DNA from: CAZNNH01 sp964574335
Lineage (GTDB): Bacteria; Acidobacteriota; Vicinamibacteria; Fen-336
DNA: 12,721 nt
NCBI GenBank assembly: GCA_964574335.1
Contig: CAZNNH010000180.1
Span: 1-12,721, forward strand
Direction: 5' to 3'
The notes beneath the pieces are model-generated. The model did no database searches, was not told where the DNA came from, and saw only the letters and a program-made list of their open reading frames with translations. Positions 1 through 5,105 of this stretch are shown here, piece after piece. A program made the translations under genes and the position numbers. The first letter of the stretch is position 1. Every line of letters begins with the position of its first letter.

Positions 1-1115
1 TGCGAGCCCGCCAGGTAGAGCCGCCAGGCGCGCCGGAAGCGCTCGTCGAAGCCGACCTGCCCGGCGGCGACCGCCCGCTCGTAGCGACGGCGCCAGTGGT
101 CGAGGGTGAGCGCGTAGTGGAGGCGGAGGTTCTCGACGTCCAGGACCGACAGCCGGGCCGGGATCAACACCCCGCGCACCACCTGGTCCAGGCTGGGCGC
201 GTAGGCCCCGGGGAAGATGCGTCGTCGGATCCAGGCGTTCAAAGGCCGTGCCCAGTCTCGACCGATGAAGTGGAGCAGGCCGCGCCCGCGGTCCGGGTCG
301 AGGCAGCGGTCGATCACCCGGGCCAGGTCCCGGAAGCCGCGCAGCCCGACGTGCTCGAGCATCCCCACCGAGACGAAGGCGTCGTACCGACCACCGAGCT
401 GCCTGTAGTCGGCCTCGACGAAGTGGACCCGGTCGTCCAGGCCCTCGGCGACGGCGCGCGCCCGTGCCCAGGCGATCTGCTCCCGAGACACGTTGCAGGC
501 GGTGACGTGCACCCCGTGGTGTCGGGCCATGTGCAGGGCCAGGCCGCCCCAGCCGCAGCCCGCCTCCACCACCCGCTGGCCGGGAGACAGGCCGAGCTTC
601 CGGCAGACGTGCTCGTGCTTGGCCACCTGAGCGGTCTCCAGGTCGGTCCCCGGGGTCTCGAAGTAGGCGCAGGTGTAGACCTGCTCCCGGTCCAGCCACA
701 GCGAGTAGAAGTCGTTGCCCAGGTCGTAGTGCCGGTGGACGTTCAGGCGCGAGCGGTCGAGCGAGTAGCGGGCCAGCAGGCTGAGCCAGGCGGCCGGCCC
801 TGGCCCGCGGCCGGCGGTGGCGCGGTAGGCGCCCTCCAGGGCGGCCACCAGGTCGCCCTCGATCTCGATGCGCCCCTCGGCGAAGGCGTCCCCGAAGTGG
901 CTCTCGTGGTCGAGGAGAAGGCCGCAGAGGGCCCAGGCATCGGAAAAGCGCAGCGTGGCGACGGGCCTCTCGGCGCCGGCGGCGTGCCTGCCCAGCACAA
1001 AGCGCAGTGGCGCCCCGCGGAATCGGCGCGCCAGGCTGCGGACCAGGAAGGCCTCGATCGCCACCGGCGCAGCCGGGCGAGGCGCCTCGGACGAGAGGGG
1101 GTGGGTGAGGGACAT
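1..1115 (-). CDS. cfa: Cyclopropane-fatty-acyl-phospholipid synthase, 3' end outside window
   Basis: SAM-dependent enzyme that adds a methylene bridge across cis double bonds of membrane phospholipid acyl chains. 371 residues are visible; the frame runs off the left edge just after AWRLYLAGS, so about 25-30 C-terminal residues are probably missing. Visible landmarks are NVHRHYDLGNDFY (about 125-137), YTCAYF with Cys149, the SAM-binding loop EAGCGWGGLAL (about 184-194), NVSREQ, SVGMLEHVG with Glu254, LLHFIG with His282 and Ile284, and HYALTLDHW with Tyr334. These match the bicarbonate-site Cys, Glu, His, Ile and Tyr of E. coli Cfa. The ATG at 1115 is preceded by GGAGG at 1125-1121, 5 bases away. 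It lies 69 bp downstream of the PIN toxin gene on the same strand, with a possible promoter of its own. Family call is firm; physiological trigger is unknown. Confidence 0.95.
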   Translation of the reverse strand, partial: MSLTHPLSSEAPRPAAPVAIEAFLVRSLARRFRGAPLRFVLGRHAAGAERPVATLRFSDAWALCGLLLDHESHFGDAFAEGRIEIEGDLVAALEGAYRATAGRGPGPAAWLSLLARYSLDRSRLNVHRHYDLGNDFYSLWLDREQVYTCAYFETPGTDLETAQVAKHEHVCRKLGLSPGQRVVEAGCGWGGLALHMARHHGVHVTACNVSREQIAWARARAVAEGLDDRVHFVEADYRQLGGRYDAFVSVGMLEHVGLRGFRDLARVIDRCLDPDRGRGLLHFIGRDWARPLNAWIRRRIFPGAYAPSLDQVVRGVLIPARLSVLDVENLRLHYALTLDHWRRRYERAVAAGQVGFDERFRRAWRLYLAGS

Positions 1116-1120
1116 GACCA

Positions 1121-1125
1121 CCTCC
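1121..1125 (-). promoter_or_regulatory. Shine-Dalgarno of the CFA synthase gene
   Basis: On the minus strand GGAGG lies 5 bases before the ATG at 1115. This fixes the start and gives a protein beginning MSLTHPLSS. Confidence 0.7.
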
Positions 1126-1146
1126 AGGTTCTCTGGCCTTTTCCCG

Positions 1147-1152
1147 ATTCTA
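1147..1152 (-). promoter_or_regulatory. Possible -10 box for the CFA synthase gene
   Basis: The minus strand reads TAGAAT, five of six matches to TATAAT, about 31 bases before the CFA start. No good -35 hexamer sits 16-18 bases upstream; that space is occupied by a G-run and a weak C5/G5 hairpin (1153-1173). An alternative sigma factor or an activator could be used. If real, it lets CFA be expressed independently of the toxin-antitoxin pair. Confidence 0.35.
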
Positions 1153-1184
1153 CCCCCCTGCGGCCGATGGGGGAGAGGCCTTTG

Positions 1185-1610
1185 TCAGACGGGCGCCGAC
1201 CAGGGATCGACGATGGAGAGGCCGAGACCCTCGAAGTGCCGCAGGTTGCCCGTGGCGAGGGCGGCCCGCCGGCTCGCGGCGATGCCGGCGATCTGGAGGT
1301 CCCGAATCTCCACCGGGCGCCCGGCTCGCCTCCGGCGTGCCGCCAGGACGCCGGCCATCTGGGCGGCGGCATCATCGAACGCGAGCACGCGCCCCTCGAA
1401 ATCCTCCGCCAGCGCGCTGGCGAACGCCTCCTCGAGGCGCTGCCGCCGCCGGCCGCGGGCGAGGATCTCGAGACCGAAACGTACCTCGAAGACGGTGATC
1501 GCCGTGGTCCAGACCGACTCGGCGGGCTGGCGGTCGAGCCATTGGATGACCGAACCGTCGGGCTCGCGCTGCATCAGCGCCGAGACCACGTTGGTGTCGA
1601 GCAGAATCAC
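1185..1610 (-). CDS. PIN-domain ribonuclease toxin, FitB/VapC family
   Basis: 141-residue single-domain PIN protein, the usual toxin size. Toxins of this family are Mg-dependent endoribonucleases held inactive by the adjacent ribbon-helix-helix antitoxin. It starts MILLDTNVVSALM, the classic PIN opening with Asp5. Glu42 (TVFEVRFG) and Asp104 (EIRDLQIAGIA) fill the next acidic positions, at the same numbering I recall for gonococcal FitB. The last motif reads ATGNLRHFEGLGL: Asn122 is kept, but the Asp usual in N-x-x-D-F is His125. The start is GTG at 1610, overlapping the antitoxin stop by 4 bases (GTGA), so translation is coupled. The C-terminus (SIVDPWSAPV) is typical of FitB-like proteins. 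Family is clear; the RNA target cannot be read from sequence. Confidence 0.93.
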   Translation of the reverse strand: MILLDTNVVSALMQREPDGSVIQWLDRQPAESVWTTAITVFEVRFGLEILARGRRRQRLEEAFASALAEDFEGRVLAFDDAAAQMAGVLAARRRRAGRPVEIRDLQIAGIAASRRAALATGNLRHFEGLGLSIVDPWSAPV

Positions 1611-1849
1611 CGTCTCAGGTCGGCAGAGCGCGCCGTCTGTCCGCGCTGCTCCGGGATGGGCTCGGTGAGACCGACCCCCTCGAAGCGCGCCGCCAGGCGC
1701 GAGCCGAGAGGTCGTCTCGGCGACGACTTCACGGCGTTTCGTAGGATGTCGCGGACCTCCTCCTCGGTGCTTCGGCCACTCCGGCGCGCCCGCCGCTTCA
1801 GCTCTTCCTTGACTTCCGCTTCCAGGTTCCTGACCAGGAGCTGTGCCAT
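1607..1849 (-). CDS. Ribbon-helix-helix antitoxin, FitA/VapB family
   Basis: 80-residue antitoxin. MAQLLVRNLEAEV begins with the beta-strand and first helix of the Arc/MetJ-type ribbon-helix-helix fold, followed by LKRRARRSGRSTEEEVRDIL, a standard FitA pattern. The C-terminal half (GSRLAARFEGVGL, about 49-61) would be the toxin-binding tail. I chose the ATG at 1849 rather than the in-frame ATG at 1888, because FitA proteins start at MAQ-LVRNL and the longer form would translate through the operator. There is no Shine-Dalgarno; the start lies 6 bases from a palindrome, so a leaderless or very short-leader message is likely. The proteins of this family bind operator DNA with their toxin and repress their own operon. 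Confidence 0.9.
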   Translation of the reverse strand: MAQLLVRNLEAEVKEELKRRARRSGRSTEEEVRDILRNAVKSSPRRPLGSRLAARFEGVGLTEPIPEQRGQTARSADLRR

Positions 1850-1855
1850 GAGAGT

Positions 1856-1875
1856 GACGATATCACGATATCGTC
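1856..1875. promoter_or_regulatory. Palindromic operator of the toxin-antitoxin operon
   Basis: Perfect 9-bp inverted repeat, GACGATATC and GATATCGTC, around a 2-bp spacer (AC on the plus strand). It ends 6 bases before the antitoxin ATG at 1849. FitA/VapB-type ribbon-helix-helix proteins bind inverted repeats in this position, so autoregulation is the likely role. The AT-rich GATATC cores stand out in very GC-rich DNA and could also serve as the -10 region. The stop codon of the upstream zinc-finger gene (1865-1863) is inside the repeat. Confidence 0.75.
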
Positions 1876-2423
1876 GGCGTCGGTCCACTCCCGGGGCGGG
1901 TCGCCTCCAGGGCGGCCTTCAGCGAGCGGACCTCCTCCTCGCCGAGGTCGGGCGAGAAACGGAGCACCCGCTCCAGAACATCCTCGGTCTCGAGGTAGGC
2001 CGGCACGCAGCCCACGTGGATGAAGCCGGAGGGGCTGAACCGCCCCTCCTCGTTGAAGACCAGCCGGATCCGCCACTCCCCCTTGGCGATCGGCTCGCGA
2101 CAGGCGCGGCAGCGGGCCCGCTCGGAGGGCGAGCGCTCGGCGCCGTCGATCCGCGGCAGCCTCCTGTGCTCCAGGCCCCTGCTGGCCTCCCGCTCCAGGC
2201 GCTCGCGCCCGTCGAAGCGCGGCTCGGGTGCCTGGAGCGCCTCCAGGAACGCCTCAGGCCGCTTGTAAGCGGCGCACTCGAGGTGGTACCAGAACCTCAT
2301 CTCGCCCTCGGCGAAGGGGTTGGGCAACGCCTCGCCGAACCGCAGCTCACCCTTGGCGAGGGGGCGTCCGCACCCCCGGCACTTGGCCCGCCCGGAGGCG
2401 GCCGGCTCGATGACGTGGGGCAT
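1863..2423 (-). CDS. Protein with two tandem PARP-type zinc fingers
   Basis: 186 residues with two copies of a CCHC finger. Finger 1: Cys15, Cys18, His47, Cys50, with CRGCGRPLAKGELRFG and FWYHLEC. Finger 2: Cys105, Cys108, His136, Cys139, with CRACREPIAKGEWRI and FIHVGC. The spacings, C-x2-C-x28-H-x2-C and C-x2-C-x27-H-x2-C, match the DNA-nick-sensing fingers of eukaryotic PARP-1, as does aromatic-H-x2-C. No ADP-ribosyltransferase, ligase or nuclease domain is present. The 50-residue linker is charged, as is the tail (about 144-186). By family analogy it could bind DNA ends or protein partners; function is unknown. ATG at 2423 is set by AAGGAG 6 bases upstream, inside the kinase stop region, so it is translated with the kinase gene. 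Confidence 0.85.
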   Translation of the reverse strand: MPHVIEPAASGRAKCRGCGRPLAKGELRFGEALPNPFAEGEMRFWYHLECAAYKRPEAFLEALQAPEPRFDGRERLEREASRGLEHRRLPRIDGAERSPSERARCRACREPIAKGEWRIRLVFNEEGRFSPSGFIHVGCVPAYLETEDVLERVLRFSPDLGEEEVRSLKAALEATRPGSGPTPTIS

Positions 2424-2426
2424 TCC

Positions 2427-3755
2427 TCACTCCTTGCCGCCCGAGATCCACCTCTGCAGCCGAGACGACAGCGAGCGTTCGCGAACGGCGGCGCGCTCGG
2501 CGCTGTCCTGCTCGTAGTCCACGAACTGCCGGAGGATCTCGGACTCCGGCCAGGTCACGAACCGGTAGGTCCAGCCGGGGGTCTCCCGGCTCGGCGGGTC
2601 GATCCGCCCGAGCCGATAAAAGCGCTCCTGGAAGCGCAGCGCCAGACCCGTCTCCCAGCCGGTCTTCTCGGACGGGCAACCGAGTACCAGCGCCCAGTCC
2701 GTCGACTCGCTGTCGTCCTCGAGCACGTGGTCACCGGTGGGCAGCCGACGGCTCCGGGCCGGGCGTCCCGATCGGGGCGGCCGAAGCACCCGCGCCAGCT
2801 CGGCCGCCGAGGCGAAGCGGGCCGCGGGGTCCTTCTCCAGGCAGCGCAGCACGACCCGCTCGAGCCAGGCCGGGACCTCCGGGCGTAGCGCGCGTGGCAG
2901 CGGCGGCGGCTCCGTGCGGTGCATCATCGCCATCGCCATCGGGGTCCGGGCCAGGAACGGCAGCCGAGCGGTCAGCAGCTCGAAGAGCACCACCCCGAGG
3001 GAGTAGATGTCGGTCCGCTCGTCCACGGAGAGCCCCTCGAGCTGCTCGGGGGACATGTAACCCGGTGTCCCCACGATGATGCCGGTCCTGGTGAGGGTGG
3101 CCATGTCGATCCCCACCCCCCGGGCCAGCCCGAAGTCGAGCAGCCGCACGGAGCCGTCCGTGCCGAGCATGATGTTGCTGGGCTTGACGTCACGGTGGAC
3201 CACGCCGACGGCATGGGCGGAGGCAAGGGCGTCGGCAACGGTGGCGCACAGCGCCGCCGCCTTCGCGGCCTCCCAGGCCCCGTGGGCCTCGATCTCGAGC
3301 TTGAGGTTCCTTCCCTCGACCAGCTCCGAGACGAAGTAGAGCCTCCCCTCCTGGGTCCCGAAACCCAGGATCTTGGGGACCGCCGGGTGGTGGATCCTGG
3401 ACAGCACGCTGATCTCGCGCTTGAACCGCTGGTTTCGGTCGGCGTCGTCCTCGTCCGAGGGATGGAGCGTCTTGAGCGCCACGTCGCGCTCCTCGACCAG
3501 GTCGCGCGCTCGGAAGACCTCTCCCATCCCTCCGGCGCCGAGACGGGTCAGGGCGCGGTAGCGATCCCCGTAGACCCGGCCGATCGCGGTGGGCGGGCGC
3601 GGGGCGGGGGCCGGCCCGGTCAGGGTCGGCTCCAGCTCCAGCGTCCTTCGCTCCTCGGACGGCGCCTCTCGGGTGGCCACCTCGCTCTTGCCGCACAGCG
3701 GACAGGGCTTCCTGATCTCGGCGTTCTCGAAGCCACAGGCAGGGCACGTCCGCAT
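2427..3755 (-). CDS. Zinc-ribbon Ser/Thr protein kinase (Hanks type) with uncharacterised C-terminal domain
   Basis: 442-residue soluble kinase. N-terminus: zinc ribbon MRTCPACGFE...CPLCGK (Cys4, Cys7, Cys18, Cys21). A proline-rich linker (about 40-57) leads to the kinase domain (about 66-325): glycine loop LGAGGMGEVFRAR (72-84), Lys95 in VALK, Glu114, HRDVKPSN with Asp189, DFG at 207-209, GTPGYMSPEQ at 229-238, and DIYSLGVVLFELL. All catalytic residues are present, so it should be active. Residues about 350-442 form a region I do not recognise (WALVLGC, GWETGLALRFQERFYRLG, WTYRFVTWPESEIL). No membrane segment or PASTA repeat is seen. It is the first gene of the minus-strand group and is 3 bp from the PARP-finger gene, a candidate partner or substrate. 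The start ATG lacks a clear ribosome site. Confidence 0.93.
   Translation of the reverse strand: MRTCPACGFENAEIRKPCPLCGKSEVATREAPSEERRTLELEPTLTGPAPAPRPPTAIGRVYGDRYRALTRLGAGGMGEVFRARDLVEERDVALKTLHPSDEDDADRNQRFKREISVLSRIHHPAVPKILGFGTQEGRLYFVSELVEGRNLKLEIEAHGAWEAAKAAALCATVADALASAHAVGVVHRDVKPSNIMLGTDGSVRLLDFGLARGVGIDMATLTRTGIIVGTPGYMSPEQLEGLSVDERTDIYSLGVVLFELLTARLPFLARTPMAMAMMHRTEPPPLPRALRPEVPAWLERVVLRCLEKDPAARFASAAELARVLRPPRSGRPARSRRLPTGDHVLEDDSESTDWALVLGCPSEKTGWETGLALRFQERFYRLGRIDPPSRETPGWTYRFVTWPESEILRQFVDYEQDSAERAAVRERSLSSRLQRWISGGKE
2430..2435 (-). promoter_or_regulatory. Shine-Dalgarno of the PARP-finger gene inside the kinase 3' end
   Basis: AAGGAG on the minus strand, 6 bases before the ATG at 2423, covers the last codons of the kinase gene directly before its TGA (2429-2427). 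This implies one message and linked translation of the two proteins. Confidence 0.7.
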
Positions 3756-3885
3756 GAGCTTGGGTCGACCACCCCGATCTTATCAGGCAGGCGGATGACT
3801 CGATGCCGGGGGCCGCAGATGCGCCGCGGGAGACGAAGGGCCGTCCGAAGCGTGCTAGGCTGTCCTTCGAGGGAGAGGAGCCCAC
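3756..3885. promoter_or_regulatory. Divergent control region between kinase and folE operons
   Basis: 130 bp between opposite-facing starts, the longest non-coding stretch of the window. On the kinase side, the minus strand reads TGATAAGAT (3785-3777), resembling an extended -10 box 21 bases before the kinase ATG, without a recognisable -35. On the folE side, GAGGAG (3875-3880) is a good ribosome site, but the best -10 candidate (TAGGCT, 3855-3860) is poor. An 8-bp palindrome GGTCGACC sits at 3763-3770. I saw no TGTACA-type site of the LitR/CarH light regulators. Promoter positions here are weak guesses. Confidence 0.45.
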
Positions 3886-4629
3886 ATGTCGAGCCAGGCC
3901 GGCCCCCGGTCGGGGGCGGACGCTTTCGAGGCCGAGAACACCGACGGCCGTACCCCGACCGCCGACCGCATCCGTGAGCGGATCCGCGCGGCGCGCGCCC
4001 GCTTCCACGCCAACGACAACATCGCCGCCTTCATCGAAGAGGGCGAGCTCGAGTCGCTGCGGGCGGAGGTCGCCTCCAAGGTCGACGAGGTGCTGCGGAC
4101 CCTGGTGATCGACACCGACAGCGACCACAACACCCGGGAGACCGCCCGCCGGGTGGCCAAGATGTACCTGATGGAGGTCTTCGCCGGCCGCTACCACGCC
4201 CAGCCCCCGGTGACCCAGTTCCCGAACGTCTGCCGCCTGAACGAGCTGATGATCGTGGGGCCGGTCACGGTGCGCAGCGCCTGCTCGCACCATTTCTGCC
4301 CCATCATCGGCAGGATCTGGGTCGGGGTGATGCCCAACCAGCACTCGGTGCTGATCGGCCTCTCCAAGTACGCGCGGCTGGTGGAGTGGATGATGACGCG
4401 GCCCCAGATCCAGGAGGAGGCCATCGTCCAGCTCGCCGAGCTGCTCCAGGAGAAGATGCAGCCCGACGGGCTGGCGATCGTGATGGAGGCCGACCACTAC
4501 TGCATGCAGTGGCGCGGCGTCAAGGACATGGACTCCAAGATGACCAACAGCATCATGCGCGGGTCGTTCCTCAAGAACCCTGACCTGCGCCGGGAGTTCC
4601 TCTCGCTCCTGGCGGAACGAAAGAGATAG
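3886..4629 (+). CDS. folE: GTP cyclohydrolase I, divergent FolE type
   Basis: 247 residues; converts GTP to 7,8-dihydroneopterin triphosphate, the first step to tetrahydrofolate and other pterins. Residues 1-50 are a polar extension beyond the E. coli enzyme. The core has DNTRETARRVAKMYLMEVFAG-like sequence (about 80-101; Thr-Ala-Arg where Thr-Pro-Arg is usual), SACSHHFCPIIGRIWVG (131-147), GLSKYARLVEW (158-168), RPQIQEEA (172-179) and HYCMQWRGVKD (204-214). Zinc ligands Cys133, His136 and Cys206 are kept, as are catalytic-site His135 and His204. The common CEHHLLPF is CSHHFCPI here, with Ser134 for Glu and an extra Cys138. ATG at 3886 has GAGGAG 5 bases upstream. First gene of a four-gene plus-strand run; BLUF begins 10 bp after its stop. 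Probably a specialised paralogue, but only the whole genome can tell. Confidence 0.92.
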   Translation: MSSQAGPRSGADAFEAENTDGRTPTADRIRERIRAARARFHANDNIAAFIEEGELESLRAEVASKVDEVLRTLVIDTDSDHNTRETARRVAKMYLMEVFAGRYHAQPPVTQFPNVCRLNELMIVGPVTVRSACSHHFCPIIGRIWVGVMPNQHSVLIGLSKYARLVEWMMTRPQIQEEAIVQLAELLQEKMQPDGLAIVMEADHYCMQWRGVKDMDSKMTNSIMRGSFLKNPDLRREFLSLLAERKR

Positions 4630-4639
4630 GCGGAACGAC

Positions 4640-5086
4640 ATGCTGGTACGTCTTCTCTACGCGAGCCGGGCCACCAGCGCCATCGACGACACGCTGCTGG
4701 CCGCGATCCTCGAGCACTCCCGCGGCTACAACCTGGAGCACGGCATCACCGGTATCCTCTGCACCTACCCCCAGGGCAACGTCTTCCTGCAGCTCCTGGA
4801 GGGGGGGCGCGAAGCGGTCAACGCCCTGTACGGCAGCATCGTCCGCGACCCGCGCCACCAGGACGTGACCCTGCTCGACTACGCCGAGATCACCGAGCGC
4901 CGCTTCGCCGCCTGGCGAATGGGGCTGGTCAACCTCAGCCGGGTCAACCTGGGCAGCATCCTGCGCTTCTCGGAGAGCTCCGTGCTGGACCCGTTCGCCA
5001 TGAGCGGTCCGAGCGCGCTCGCCCTGCTCGAGGAGCTGTCGAGCACCGCGGCGGTCCTGAACCGTGACGAGGCCGAGCGGCGGTAG
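4640..5086 (+). CDS. Short BLUF-domain blue-light photoreceptor (PixD-like)
   Basis: 148 residues, the length of stand-alone BLUF proteins such as PixD. BLUF domains bind FAD non-covalently and switch state in blue light through a Tyr-Gln-flavin hydrogen-bond network. All key residues are visible: Tyr7 (RLLYASR), Asn31 (GYNLEHGITGIL), Gln51 (VFLQLLEG), Trp92 and Met94 (FAAWRMG); DPRHQDV at 70-76 is also typical. Residues about 100-148 (RFSESSVLDPF, ALALLEELSSTAAVL) would form the two C-terminal helices used by short BLUF proteins for partner contacts. There is no enzymatic output domain, so signalling must be by protein interaction; the free receiver two genes downstream is the obvious candidate. 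The ribosome site is weak (GGCGGAACGAC). Cotranscribed with folE, 10 bp upstream. Family call very secure. Confidence 0.96.
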   Translation: MLVRLLYASRATSAIDDTLLAAILEHSRGYNLEHGITGILCTYPQGNVFLQLLEGGREAVNALYGSIVRDPRHQDVTLLDYAEITERRFAAWRMGLVNLSRVNLGSILRFSESSVLDPFAMSGPSALALLEELSSTAAVLNRDEAERR

Positions 5087-5105
5087 CGGACGGCTGGAGC
5101 CGGAG

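Noticed and set aside
1153..1173. C5/G5 inverted repeat downstream of the toxin gene as a terminator
   Set aside because: Only a 5-bp stem, no T-run, and it overlaps the putative CFA promoter; simple G/C runs are common in this sequence.
1850..1888. Upstream ATG giving the antitoxin 13 extra residues (MDRRRRYRDIVTL)
   Set aside because: It would translate through the operator palindrome, overlap the upstream gene by 26 bases, and add residues absent from the FitA family start MAQ-LVRNL.
96..2888. 930-codon open frame on the plus strand
   Set aside because: It lies antisense to CFA synthase, the toxin-antitoxin pair, the PARP-finger gene and the kinase, all with recognisable motifs. Its translation is low-complexity Arg/Gly/Pro/Ala-rich with no domain, as expected for the antisense of GC-rich genes.
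3190..4641. 483-codon open frame on the minus strand
   Set aside because: Antisense to folE and overlapping the kinase in another frame; no recognisable family, while folE has clear catalytic motifs.
5064..5105. GTG start extending the PAS-PAS protein by 14 residues
   Set aside because: It lies inside the BLUF gene with no ribosome site, whereas the ATG at 5106 has GGAG at ideal spacing.
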